From: DASUAS01 sp963750045
GTDB lineage: Bacteria > Actinomycetota > Acidimicrobiia > IMCC26256 > DASPTH01
Reading direction: 5' to 3'
DNA: 64,000 bases
Assembly (NCBI GenBank): GCA_963750045.1
Contig: CAVVPD010000003.1
Location: 505,634 to 569,633, forward strand
Every line of letters starts with the position of its first letter. Position 1 is the stretch's first letter. The notes under the pieces are model-generated. The model saw nothing but the letters and a program-made list of their open reading frames with translations. It made no database searches and was not told the DNA's origin. The translations under genes were made by a program, and so were the position numbers. Positions 54,761-63,510 of the stretch are shown piece by piece.

Positions 54761-55489
54761 TCAGATCGTAGTGACCAGTCCCTGGGATGCCAGGGTGACC
54801 CCGCAGCCGAACGCCTCCGAACCCTCTTCCGCCGCCGCCATCCGGTCGATGAAGGGCCAGAGGTGGGTGAGGATCAGGCGTTGGGCCCGCGCCTCACGCG
54901 CCGCCGCGCCGGCCTGCTTGGCCGAGAGGTGGATGGGGGCGGGGATGTGGGCGTCGAGGTAGGTCGCTTCCGACAACACGAGATCCGCGGCGTCGGCGAA
55001 GGCGCCGACGGTCCAGTCCGGCCCGGTGTCGGCGGTGTAGATCATGCGCCGGCCATCCGACGTGGCCTCGACCGCGTAGGTCGGCGGCGGGTGGTCGGTC
55101 CGGGAGAAGCGGAGATCGATGTCGCCGACGACCGCAATGTCGCCGTCGCCCACGATGCGCCAGTCGAAGGTGTCACCCCAGTCCGACACCAACGAGAGCA
55201 GGAACTTCTCCAGGCCCTCGGGCGCGTACACCGGCAGGTTCCCGATCCCGAGGCCGTAGCGGAGCAGGACGTGCAGCCCGTAGATGTCCACGCAGTGGTC
55301 GGGATGGCCGTGGGTGAGCACGACCGCGGTGAGGTCCTCCACCGCCAGGTGTTCCTGGAGATGGCCGAACGTGCCGTTGCCGCAGTCGACCCAGATCGAC
55401 GACTCGCCGGAGCGCAGCAGGTAGCCGCTGCACGCGGCCCCTCCGGGTCCGCCGAAGGAGCCTGAACACCCCAAGACCGTCAGTTCCAC
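54761..55489 (-). CDS. Metallo-beta-lactamase-fold phosphodiesterase (Rv1339-like / RNase Z-like)
   Basis: 242 residues. LTVLGCSGSFGGPGGACSGYLL-type start, VVLTHGHPDHCVDIYGLHVLL near residue 62 (HxHxDH), IYTADTGPDWTVGAFADAADLVLSEATY near residue 150, and LILTHLWPF near residue 205 (last His). In Mycobacterium tuberculosis the gene at the same place, between murI and rph, is Rv1339, reported as an atypical cAMP phosphodiesterase. Position and length support orthology. GTG 55489 follows murI by 4 bases. Confidence 0.82.
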   Translation of the reverse strand: MELTVLGCSGSFGGPGGAACSGYLLRSGESSIWVDCGNGTFGHLQEHLAVEDLTAVVLTHGHPDHCVDIYGLHVLLRYGLGIGNLPVYAPEGLEKFLLSLVSDWGDTFDWRIVGDGDIAVVGDIDLRFSRTDHPPPTYAVEATSDGRRMIYTADTGPDWTVGAFADAADLVLSEATYLDAHIPAPIHLSAKQAGAAAREARAQRLILTHLWPFIDRMAAAEEGSEAFGCGVTLASQGLVTTI

Positions 55490-55493
55490 GAGT

Positions 55494-56312
55494 TCAGCCC
55501 CACTGCCATGCTTTGACGGCCTCGACCTCGGGACCGAGGAAGCGCACACCAAGCGTCCGGAAAGTATCGACCGGTCCGGAGGTGAGGAAAACGTGCCTCG
55601 GGTCACTCGGTGGCTCGACCGCGAGCATCCCTCGCGCCGTCAGCATGCCGCGGACGGCGAACGCCGTCTCGTCGGCGCTGGAGACGAGCACCACGTCTCG
55701 CCCCATCACGTCGCCGATCGTACGTGCGAGCAGCGGGTAGTGGGTACAACCCAGCACCAAGGTGTCGACATCGGCCTCTCGCACGGGAGCGAGCAGGCGC
55801 TCCGCGAGCACGTGCACCTGGTCGGAATCGACGTCACCCGCCTCGACGAACTCGACGAACCCCGGGCAGGCGGCGCAGGTGAGCTCGACGTCGGCGCCGC
55901 CCGGAGCCACGCCGGCGGCGGCGGCCACCCGCTGATACGCCCCCGAGGCGATCGTGCCGACGGTGCCGATCACGCCGACGCGCCCGGTGCGCGTCACCCG
56001 CATCGCGGCGCGGAGACCGGGCTCGACGACCCCGACGACCGGGATCTCGAGCGCCTCGTCGAGTGTGTCGAGGGCGACCGCGGCCGCGCTGTTGCACGCC
56101 ACGACCAGGGTCTTCACCTGGTGTCCGAGCAGCACGTCGGCGATCTCCAACGCGTGCTCCATCACCTCCTCGTGGGGCTTCGGGCCGTACGGGAACCTTC
56201 CGGTGTCGCCGAAGTACACGATGCGCTCGTCGGGCAGGAGGTCGATCAGCGCGCGCAGCACCGTGAGGCCCCCCAACCCGGAATCGAACACGCCGATCGG
56301 CCGGTCGCCCAT
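55494..56312 (-). CDS. murI: Glutamate racemase
   Basis: 272 residues. IGVFDSGLGGLTVLRAL at the N-terminus, YFGDTGRFPYGPK near residue 33, VVACNSAAAVALD near residue 70 (first catalytic Cys), and LVLGCTHYPLLA near residue 188 (second catalytic Cys). It makes D-glutamate for peptidoglycan. Start ATG 56312, directly after the tsaC stop with one base between. Confidence 0.95.
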   Translation of the reverse strand: MGDRPIGVFDSGLGGLTVLRALIDLLPDERIVYFGDTGRFPYGPKPHEEVMEHALEIADVLLGHQVKTLVVACNSAAAVALDTLDEALEIPVVGVVEPGLRAAMRVTRTGRVGVIGTVGTIASGAYQRVAAAAGVAPGGADVELTCAACPGFVEFVEAGDVDSDQVHVLAERLLAPVREADVDTLVLGCTHYPLLARTIGDVMGRDVVLVSSADETAFAVRGMLTARGMLAVEPPSDPRHVFLTSGPVDTFRTLGVRFLGPEVEAVKAWQWG

Positions 56313-56313
56313 C

Positions 56314-57271
56314 TCATCGACCTCCCGCGGCGCGCCGCAGCCGGTCGGCCACGGCCGCGCCGAGACCCCGCGCGACCGGCGGGACGGCCAGCACGACGTC
56401 GAGACCGCGTGCGTCGGCGTCGCGCAGGGACCGGTACAAGGCGTGCGCGTAGGCCCCGGCGTCGGCGGGGACGGCGAGCACCTCGACGCGCGCGTCGAGG
56501 TGCTCCGGGAGATGCGGCGAGATCACGCCGACGTTCGCACGGCGCGCGAGCTCGATCGCGGCCTGCGCCACGAGTGTGGTCTCGTCGACCAGCACGACGC
56601 GCGCGTGCGGCGCGTAGTGGGCACTCAACGTGCCCGGGGCGCGCACCTCACCGGCGTCGAGCACCGGAACCGGCGCGCCGACCAGCGTCTCGATCCGCTC
56701 GCGCGGCACACCACCGAGGCGCAGGATCGCCGGCTCGCGCCGGGAGCAGTCCACGATCGTCGACTCCAGGCCGACCCGGCACGGCCCGTCGTCGAGCACC
56801 ACGTCGACGTCGGCGCCCAGTTCCGCGTGCACGTCGGGCGCGCTGGTGGGGCTCACCCGGCCGAAGCGGTTGGCCGACGGCGCCGCCACACCCCCGCCGA
56901 ACTCGCAGAGGAGCGCGAGGGCGACGCGTTGGTCCGGCACACGGATGCCGACGGTGTCGAGCCCGCCGGTGACCGCATCGGGCACGCTCGCGGTCCGGGC
57001 CAGCACGAGCGTGAGGGGCCCCGGCCAGCAGGCCTCCGCCAGGATGGACGCGACCTCGGGTACGTCGCGGGCCCAGTCCACGAGCTGTTCCGCGCGCCCG
57101 AGGTGGACGATCACCGGGTGGTCGGCCGGGCGCCCCTTCACCGCGAACAGCCGGCCCACCGCGTCCGGCGACGACGCGTCGGCGCCCAGACCGTAGACCG
57201 TCTCGGTCGGGAACGCGACGAGTCGACCGGCGCGCAACGCACCCGCCGCGCGTGATCTCGCCGGCGCTCAC
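56314..57271 (-). CDS. tsaC: L-threonylcarbamoyladenylate synthase (Sua5/YciO/YrdC family; one frame break at the N-terminus)
   Basis: About 318 residues with a YrdC domain plus a C-terminal Sua5-type domain. LRAGRLVAFPTETVYGLGADA near residue 12, LFAVKGRPADHPVIVHL near residue 40, CWPGPLTLVLAR near residue 80, and GLESTIVDCS near residue 165. It starts t6A synthesis on tRNAs. The uninterrupted frame begins at a TTG (57237) inside the conserved start. One frame over, GTG 57271 reads VSAGEITR, so a single extra base near 57247 (CGCGCGGCGGG) restores a full N-terminus. It lies between cysM and murI, where M. tuberculosis has a rhomboid gene instead. Confidence 0.87.
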
Positions 57272-57281
57272 CAAGAGCTGC

Positions 57282-58217
57282 TCACCAATAGTTGATGCGG
57301 GTGGCCCGTTCGACGACCTCGTCGAGATCGTCGGTCCACGCGCCGGACGAGAGGTACTTCCAACCGGCGTCGGGCAGGAGCGTGACGATGGTGCCCGACT
57401 CCATCGTCTCCGCCATCTTCGCCGCGCCCGCGACCGCGGCCCCCGACGACACCCCGGCGAACACACCGCAGTCGTCGAGCAGCCGACGCAGCCACTCGAT
57501 CGACTCGCGCGGCCGGACGATGAACTTCCGGTCGAGCACCGCGGGATCGAAGATGGGGGGCACGAAGCCGTCGTCGAGCGAGCGCAGGCCCTGGACCAGC
57601 TCGCCGGCCGGCGGCTCGACCGCCACGACCTGCACCTCCGGGTTCTGCTCCTTCAGGTAGCGCCCGACGCCCATGAGCGTGCCGCTGGTGCCGAGACCGG
57701 CGACGAACACGTCGACCTCGGGGCAGTCGCGCCAGATCTCCGGGCCGGTGCGCTCGTAGTGCGCGAGCGGGTTCGCGGGGTTGCCGTACTGGAAGAGGCG
57801 CACGAGCGCGGGATCGTCGGCACCCAGCTTCTCCGAGAGCCGGATGGCACCGTTGCTGCCCTCCTCGGGCGGCGAGAGCACGATCTCGGCGCCGAAGATC
57901 TCGAGCAGCTGCCGGCGCTCGATCGACACGTTCTCCGGCATCACCACCCGCAACCGGTAGCCCCGCAGGCGCGCCACCATGGCCAGGCCGATGCCGGTGT
58001 TGCCCGACGAGGGCTCGAGGATGGTGTCGCCGCGCCGCAGCACCCCGGCCTCCTCGGCGAGCTCGATCATCTTGAGCGCGATGCGGTCCTTCGACGAACC
58101 ACCGGGGTTCTGCCCTTCGAGCTTGGCGAAGATGCGCACCTGGGGATTGGGCGACAGCGCGTGCACCCCGACCAGGGGCGTGTCGCCGATCACCCCGAGG
58201 ATGTTCTCGTATCGCAT
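57282..58217 (-). CDS. cysM: Cysteine synthase CysM (CysO-dependent type)
   Basis: 311 residues, PLP fold type II. KLEGQNPGGSSKDRIALKMI near residue 33 contains the Schiff-base Lys. EPSSGNTGIGLAMVARL near residue 68 binds the substrate carboxylate, and GLGTSGTLMGVGRYL near residue 175 binds the PLP phosphate. Placement 26 bases after cysO and downstream of mec indicates the mycobacterial route, in which CysM joins O-phosphoserine with the CysO thiocarboxylate. The C-terminus ends RINYW, a tail that may close the active site. Confidence 0.92.
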   Translation of the reverse strand: MRYENILGVIGDTPLVGVHALSPNPQVRIFAKLEGQNPGGSSKDRIALKMIELAEEAGVLRRGDTILEPSSGNTGIGLAMVARLRGYRLRVVMPENVSIERRQLLEIFGAEIVLSPPEEGSNGAIRLSEKLGADDPALVRLFQYGNPANPLAHYERTGPEIWRDCPEVDVFVAGLGTSGTLMGVGRYLKEQNPEVQVVAVEPPAGELVQGLRSLDDGFVPPIFDPAVLDRKFIVRPRESIEWLRRLLDDCGVFAGVSSGAAVAGAAKMAETMESGTIVTLLPDAGWKYLSSGAWTDDLDEVVERATRINYW

Positions 58218-58243
58218 GGCGGCCCCCGGTCGCGAGACCGGGC

Positions 58244-58519
58244 TCAGCCTCCCGCCACCGCGGGCAGGATCGAGATGACGTCGCCGTCGGTGACCTTGGT
58301 GTCGAGTTGCTCGAGGTAGCGGATGTCGTCGTCGTTGCAGTAGACGTTCACGAACTTGTGCAGCCCGCCCCGGTCGTCGACCAGTTGCCCGGTCAGGCCG
58401 GGGTACCGGGCGACCAGCTCGGCGAACACCTCGCCCACCGTCGTACCGCCGGCGGCGACCGACGACGCGCCGTCGGCATGGGGACGGAGCAGGGTGGGCA
58501 GGCGGACTTCGACGGCCAT
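58244..58519 (-). CDS. cysO: Sulfur-carrier protein CysO (ThiS/MoaD-like)
   Basis: 91 residues, beta-grasp. VRLPTLLRPHADG at the N-terminus, KFVNVYCNDDDIRYL near residue 55, and the C-terminus DVISILPAVAGG with the terminal diglycine. The diglycine is thiocarboxylated to carry sulfur to CysM. The ILPAVAGG ending is the same as the one I recall for mycobacterial CysO. ATG 58519. The decayed HNH gene lies between it and mec. Confidence 0.94.
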   Translation of the reverse strand: MAVEVRLPTLLRPHADGASSVAAGGTTVGEVFAELVARYPGLTGQLVDDRGGLHKFVNVYCNDDDIRYLEQLDTKVTDGDVISILPAVAGG

Positions 58520-58562
58520 CGCGCCATCCTATTGGCCCGGCCTCCAAGTCCGACCACTCCGC

Positions 58563-59711
58563 TCAGGATTGGTCGGATCGCCGTCGACGGCGACGACGCC
58601 GGGCGGTGAGCGTACCGTCGGGCCGGCGGGTGAGCGCCCAGCCGCCTTCGTGGGTGCCGACGTGGTGACGGCGACAGACGAGGACGAGGTTGGCTTCGTC
58701 GGTGCGGCCGCCGTCGAGCCAGGGCACGACGTGATGCACGTCGCACCACTTCGCAGGCACCCGGCAGCGGCCGTGGCGGCAGCGCTCGTCGCGCGCCATC
58801 ACCGCGGTGCGGAGGGCCGGGCTCACGACGCGGGTGGCGCGACCGAGGTCGAGCACCCGGCTCTTGCCTGCCATCACGATCCGCGCCACGCGGGCGTCGC
58901 AGGCGAGCCGTTCGGCGACCGCGCGACCGACCGGACCGAAGCCGATGAGGTCGCAACGGGCACGGCACGACGGTGCCGACCCGGCCGGACAGGGTGTCGA
59001 TATCGATGAGCATGTTGATCGTCGCCCGCGCTCCTCCTCCGCCGTCCGGGTCGGCCGACGACCGTTCGGCCAGCATCACGAGGGCATCCGCGCGACGAAC
59101 CGACAGTGAGCGCGGCTCCAGGCCATCGGCTGGGTCGAGCGGCTGGAGCGCGTCGAGCGCCGAGATCAGCGTGGCCGTCGCGGTCGGGTCGAGGAACCCG
59201 TCGATCCTGCCGCCCCCCCTTTGTAGAGGACACATGAAGGTACCGGCGTTCGTGACTCGAGGCGGCGTCCAGCGCGGCGAGCCGGTCATCGGCCAACGAG
59301 CGCCACCGCCGGGCCACGGTCACCAGATCGTCGGGCGACAACGCGCCCGCGGCCTGCAACAACGTGTCCTCGTGTTCGGGATACCGCTCCTCACAGCGGC
59401 GCACCGCCGAGGCGAGGACCTCCACGTGCGCGGCCGAGACTTCGCCCGCGTCCTACGCCGTCGCGGTCTGCTTCTTCGAGTGCGCGAGCCGGGCGGTCGC
59501 GGACATCCGTACAGCGGTCGCGCGGGTCATCGGGGTGTTCGCGGTCAACCATGCAACCGCCGAGAGCGAGCCGTCGTCCGACCACGCCGCCCGCGCTTGC
59601 CAGAGCCCCCATGCGCCGGATCAGCTCGGCGTTCGCCCGCTCGGCGACGGCGGCAGCCTCGGCCACCTCTGCGCACAGCGCCGCGTCCGACCACGAGGCA
59701 CGGTCAAGCAT
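58563..59711 (-). pseudogene. Decayed DUF222-HNH endonuclease (13E12-repeat-like)
   Basis: The pieces of one protein lie in several frames. From ATG 59711: MLDRASWSDAALCAEVAEAA. Next AWSDDGSLSAVAWLTANTP, ending in a stop near 59455. Then AAHVEVLASAVRRCEERYPE and LSPDDLVTVARRWRSLADDR down to about 59240. Then GFLDPTATATLISALDALQP down to about 58990. Last, MARIVMAGKSRVLDLGRATR and the HNH block CDVHHVVPWLDGGRTDEANLVLVC to 58563. At least four breaks are needed, far more than in the neighbours, so I call it a pseudogene, although clustered assembly errors could contribute. The family is often mobile in actinobacteria, and it splits mec from cysO. Confidence 0.75.
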
Positions 59712-60102
59712 CGGAGGCGCTCCGGCCCAACTCGCGCAACGACCACCATCGCTCCCCCCGCAACACGATGCAGTCGAGCAACAGCACCCCGGCCCGCTCG
59801 GAACGCTCGTCCAGCGCGGCAAAGGCAGTGATCTCGTGGGCCGACGGGGCGCGTCCGGGACCCCTCGGGAAGGCACCCACGAGGAGCGCGTGCGCCTCGA
59901 GCTGCCTCGCCAGCTCGGCAAGCTCCCACACCTTCACCCAGGACAACGAACGGTGTCGGTCATTCGCCCCCACACCGGTGAGTCGACCGTCGGCGTCGAA
60001 GCCGACGACGAGGAGACCGTCGACCGGTCGAACGGTCGCGAGCTGTCGCAACAACGCCGCGGCGTCGGCGCGACCCGAAACCTGAAGCCGTACCGTCGGC
60101 AT
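59704..60102 (-). CDS. RadC-like JAB-domain protein with altered metal motif
   Basis: 132 residues. LLVVGFDADGRL near residue 30, VKVWELAELARQLEAHALLVG near residue 57, APSAHEITAF near residue 87, and AGVLLLDCIVLRGE near residue 105 follow the RadC/JAB fold order. The HNHPSG motif is replaced by AFPRGPG, and the later S-x2-D by S-x2-E, so the Zn site is probably lost. ATG 60102 has a strong SD (GGAGGTG) 5 nt upstream, directly after a 17-bp x4 tandem repeat. Its stop overlaps the start region of the DUF222-HNH pseudogene. Confidence 0.55.
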   Translation of the reverse strand: MPTVRLQVSGRADAAALLRQLATVRPVDGLLVVGFDADGRLTGVGANDRHRSLSWVKVWELAELARQLEAHALLVGAFPRGPGRAPSAHEITAFAALDERSERAGVLLLDCIVLRGERWWSLRELGRSASDA

Positions 60103-60112
60103 CGCACACCTC

Positions 60113-60180
60113 CCACGCAACAGATCGAGCCACGCAACAGATCGAGCCACGCAACAGATCGAGCCACGCAACAGATCGAG
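60113..60180 (-). repeat. Tandem repeat, 17 bp x 4, upstream of the RadC-like gene
   Basis: Four perfect copies of CCACGCAACAGATCGAG (plus strand), at 60113-60129, 60130-60146, 60147-60163 and 60164-60180. On the minus strand the array (unit CTCGATCTGTTGCGTGG) ends 10 bases before the RadC-like ATG, so it occupies that gene's 5' leader. All three minus-strand frames are open through it. Because 17 is not a multiple of 3, any start codon upstream of the array would change frame with copy number. Confidence 0.95.
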
Positions 60181-60230
60181 CGGGGAAGCTCCTCCAAACC
60201 TACGCCGGGGGTGTGACGATCATCCCGGGA

Positions 60231-60690
60231 CTATCCGACCTGGACGGGAACCTCGGTGATCGCCTCGGCCCGGATCTGGAAGGCGCGCAGCACGGGTTCG
60301 CCGTGCTTGAGGCTCACGATCGCGTACCACCATGCGGGGTCGACGGCCTGGCGCACGTCGGTCGGCGACGGGTAGGCGTCGGTGTGGGTGTGGGAGTGCC
60401 ACACGCCGATGATCTCGTCGCCTCGCGACTCGGCGTCGCGCATCGCCGCCAGGTAGTCGCGGGAATCGACCGTGTAGGTGCGGGCGGACTGGTCGGCGTT
60501 CTTGCACGGGTACGCCGCGTCTGACCTCACCGGTGCCGACGGTGCCACCGGCGACGAGCGGGCCGGCCAACAGCCCGCAAGCCTCGTCGGGGAAGCCGTC
60601 GAAGCAATGGGAGACGATGGCTTCGTAGTGCGCGTGCGTGAGTCGGAGGATGGGCGGAGCGGCATCCACTTCGTCCCCGGCCCATGCCAT
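60231..60690 (-). CDS. mec: JAMM/MPN+ metalloprotease Mec (CysO-cysteine peptidase; one frame break)
   Basis: About 152 residues. The first frame has LRLTHAHYEAIVSHCFDGFP and DEACGLLAGP (motif Glu region). One extra base near 60522 (GACGCGGCG) separates this from YPCKNADQSARTYTVDSRDY and the JAMM block VWHSHTHTDAYPSPTD (HSH-x7-S-x2-D). Mec cuts cysteine off the CysO C-terminus after CysM adds it. Start ATG 60690. In M. tuberculosis mec directly precedes cysO; here the RadC-like and DUF222-HNH genes intervene. Confidence 0.87.
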
Positions 60691-60699
60691 CGCGGCAAT

Positions 60700-61539
60700 C
60701 TAACGGACGCCGCGCACCAGCCACGTCCGAGAGTCGAACACCACGCCGTCGGCCGTCTCCCGGGCCCGCATGGTCGCCCGCAACGCGTCGAGTGCCCGCG
60801 CCCCGGTGTCGGCGTCTACGTCCTCGAGCAACCCCTGCACGATCCGGATCCCCTGCGCGAAGTCCCACGCCTCGTCGGCGTCGGCGCCGAAGCGGAACGG
60901 GACCTCGACCGCGTCGATCCCGACCCGGGTGAACCCGGCCTGCTCCAGGATCGTGCGGGTGCGCTGCGGATCGGCCAGGCCGAACGGGCCCGGCACGTCC
61001 GCCGGCGGTACCGGGACCTCGCGCCCGACGGCCAGCGCGTGGAGTGGCTCGGTCAGCCACTCGTTGCGGTCGAGCGCCTGCCACACCATGAACGCGAACC
61101 GGCCACCCGGTGCCATGGCCCCGGCGATGTTCGTGAACGCGGCCACCGGGTCGGCGAAGAACATGATGCCGAAGCGGCTCACCGCGAGCGACCGCGTCGC
61201 CGGCGCGAACTCCTGGACCTGGGCGTCGCCGCGCTCGAAGGTGATGTTGGTCAGGCCCGCTTCGGCCGCGCGCATCCGGGCCCGGGAGAGCATCGCGGTC
61301 GAGAGGTCGACCCCGAGCGCGTTGCCGTCGACGGCCAGGCGCGCACACTCGCGGGTCGTCTCACCGCACCCACAGCCGATGTCGAGCACGCGGTCGCCCG
61401 CCTCGACGGCTGCCGCCGCGAAGAGGTGCTCGGTGTGCGCGCGGAACGAGGAGTTCTGACGCTCCTCGCGCTCGACCCAGGCCTCGCCCTGGGCGCCGTC
61501 CCACGCGGCGGCCTGCTCGACGTTCGCGATCTCCGGCAT
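60700..61539 (-). CDS. SAM-dependent methyltransferase (class I)
   Basis: 279 residues. VLDIGCGCGETTRECARL near residue 50 is the SAM-binding glycine loop, followed by GVDLSTAML (motif II) and FERGDAQVQEF (motif III). GIMFFADPVAAFTNIAGAMAPGGRFAFMVW near residues 125-155 is typical of UbiE/Methyltransf_11-like enzymes. SD GGAGGTG precedes ATG 61539. It diverges from smpB and ends 10 bases before mec, so it may lead the mec operon. Substrate unknown. Confidence 0.82.
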   Translation of the reverse strand: MPEIANVEQAAAWDGAQGEAWVEREERQNSSFRAHTEHLFAAAAVEAGDRVLDIGCGCGETTRECARLAVDGNALGVDLSTAMLSRARMRAAEAGLTNITFERGDAQVQEFAPATRSLAVSRFGIMFFADPVAAFTNIAGAMAPGGRFAFMVWQALDRNEWLTEPLHALAVGREVPVPPADVPGPFGLADPQRTRTILEQAGFTRVGIDAVEVPFRFGADADEAWDFAQGIRIVQGLLEDVDADTGARALDALRATMRARETADGVVFDSRTWLVRGVR

Positions 61540-61557
61540 CGGGCACCTCCGCCAGGG

Positions 61558-61574
61558 ACGGTACCGTGCTCGCG
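61558..61574. promoter_or_regulatory. Shared divergent promoter core (ACGGTACCGT) of smpB and methyltransferase
   Basis: The perfect 10-bp palindrome ACGGTACCGT (61558-61567) presents TACCGT to both strands. On the + strand it is followed after 7 nt by GTG 61575 (smpB, leaderless layout). On the - strand it lies about 22 nt before ATG 61539 with an SD between. The two genes may therefore compete for one -10 region. Confidence 0.45.
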
Positions 61575-62036
61575 GTGAGCAGGCGCGGCGATCAACTCGT
61601 CATCACCAACCGCAAAGCGCGGCACGACTACCTCATCATGGACTCCTGGGAGTGCGGGATCATGCTGGCCGGACCCGAGGTCAAGTCGGTGCGGGAGGGT
61701 CGCGCCAACCTGCAGGACTCGTACGCGCGCATCGAGGACGACGAGGTGTGGCTCTACGGCATGCACGTGTCGCCGTACTCCTACTCCCGGGTCGAGCTCG
61801 ACCCGGTCCGTCGGCGCAAGCTCCTCCTGCACCGCAAGGAGATCGTCGAGCTCGAGCGGGGCACCGCCGAGAAGGGCCACACGCTCGTGCCGTTGCGGGT
61901 CTACTTCAAGGACGGCCGGGCCAAGGTCGAGCTCGCCCTGGCCCGCGGCAAGCGGGACTACGACAAGCGCCAGGCGCTCGCCGAGCGCGACGCCAAACGC
62001 GAGGCCGAGCGCGCCATGAAGGGCATCCGCGAATAG
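61575..62036 (+). CDS. smpB: SsrA-binding protein SmpB
   Basis: 153 residues. LVITNRKARHDYLIMDSWECG at the N-terminus, LAGPEVKSVREGRANLQDSYARI near residue 35, LDPVRRRKLLLHRKEI near residue 78, and a basic tail KRDYDKRQALAERDAKREAERAM that reaches the decoding centre. It works with tmRNA in ribosome rescue; ssrA lies 1.6 kb downstream on the same strand. GTG 61575 is preferred over GTG 61566 because 61566 falls inside the -10-like TACCGT and SmpB proteins start about here. Confidence 0.94.
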   Translation: MSRRGDQLVITNRKARHDYLIMDSWECGIMLAGPEVKSVREGRANLQDSYARIEDDEVWLYGMHVSPYSYSRVELDPVRRRKLLLHRKEIVELERGTAEKGHTLVPLRVYFKDGRAKVELALARGKRDYDKRQALAERDAKREAERAMKGIRE

Positions 62037-62039
62037 GAC

Positions 62040-63510
62040 TCACCCGACCTTGACGACGCCCATCATGCCGAGGTCCTCGTGGTCGAGGATGTGGCAGTGG
62101 TACACGGTGCGGCCGGCGATGTCGGTGAGCGGGACGCGCACCGTGACGGACTGCCCAGCGGGGACGTTCACGGTGTCCTTCCATCCCGGCGCGATCGGCA
62201 GACCGTCGGTCCGGGCGACGATCTGGAACGGCCAGACGTGAAGGTGGAACGGGTGGTCCATCGTCGACGAGTTGCTGATCGTCCAGTCCTCCACCCGTCC
62301 GAGGCGGGTGGTGATGTCCGTGCGGGCGGGGTCGAACGCCTTGCCGTCGATGGTGAAGCTACGGCCACCCGTCCCGCCACCACCCATCCCGCCGCCACCC
62401 CTTCCCATGGCGAGCACCAGCTCGCGGCGGCCGGTCGGGGCGGGGAGATCCAGCGAGGTCGCGGGCACGAGCGTGGAGGGGATCGGGGCCGGCGGTGCCG
62501 TACCGACGGTGGTCATGGTCAGCACCGTCGTGCGGGTCGACGATGCACTGCGACCACCCATACCCGCGGTCCCGCGGTCGTAGGGCAGCGACTCCAGGCG
62601 GTACCGGCCGCCCGCGCTCGGCGTCACGAGCACCTCGGCGCGCTCGCCCGGCGCGAGCAACAGCTCACTCACGTCGCGTGGAGCCGCCAGGCGTCCTCCG
62701 TCGGTACCGATCAGGGCGAAGGGGTGCGCGTCGAGCGACATGCGGTAGTAGCGCGACACGGCTCGCGTTGACCATCCGCCAGTGCTCGAGGGTGCCCGCC
62801 TGAGCGGCGATCGTCGGGGCGAGCACGCCGTTCACGACAACGACGTCGCCTTCGCGCCCGCGCGCCTTCTCCATCATCGACGCGTCGAGGATGCTCGCCG
62901 AGCTCCCGATCGCGGGATCGCTCACCACGAGAACACGCTCGGTCGCCGCGGCGAGCTCCGGAAGCTGGTCGATCGCATCCCCGACCACGATGGCGCCGGC
63001 CAGACCGCCGAACACCTGGGGCGCGACCATCTCGTGCATGTGGGGGTGGTACCAGAAGGTTCCGCTGCGGTGGTCGGGCGGGATCTCGTAGACGTAGGTG
63101 TGACGACCGCCGTCGGGGATGGAGATGAACACGTTGTCGGCGCGCCCGGAGGGCGACACGTGCAGGCCGTGCGTGTGCAGGTTGGTGGTCTCGCCGAGGC
63201 GGTTCTCGAGCGTGACCGAGAGGACGTCGCCGGGTCGTACCCGCAGCGTGGGTCCGGGCGTCGTGCCGTTGTACGTGTAGGCGAATCGCTTCCCGGCCCC
63301 GAACGCAACCTTCGACGGCGCCGCCACGAGCTTCACGTCGAGGCGGCCGCCGACGCTCGAGAGCACCTCGGGCTGCGTGAACCCGGCACCACCGTTCGGG
63401 ATCGCGGTCGTCGGCAGGGCGAAGAGGTCGTCCGGACGGCCAACCGCGGCGATCGCCAGCGTACCGCCGACGATCCCCAGGAACTGTCGTCGTGATGGTG
63501 CGGGTGACAT
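62040..63510 (-). CDS. Tat-exported multicopper oxidase (CueO/CotA-like; one frame break)
   Basis: About 489 residues. The N-terminus SPAPSRRQFLGIVGGTLAIA is a twin-arginine signal. Copper motifs in order: THGLHV (HxH) near residue 110, FWYHPHMHEM near residue 150, HPFHLHVW near residue 410, and YHCHILDHEDLGMM at the end with a Met axial ligand for type 1 copper. One extra base near 62755 separates HWRMVNASR from SRYYRMSLDAHPFALIG. A Gly/Met-rich loop precedes the last domain. It probably oxidises Cu(I) or phenolics outside the membrane. Start ATG 63510 lies directly against a CsoR-type palindrome. It converges with smpB, 3 bases apart. Confidence 0.88.

Noticed and set aside
58563..59711. 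Intact HNH endonuclease gene
   Set aside because: The conserved pieces need at least four separate frame changes and one in-frame stop, unlike the single breaks seen elsewhere.
60113..60180. CRISPR array or transposon terminal repeat
   Set aside because: Perfect contiguous units without spacers, no transposase, and no matching copy at another boundary.
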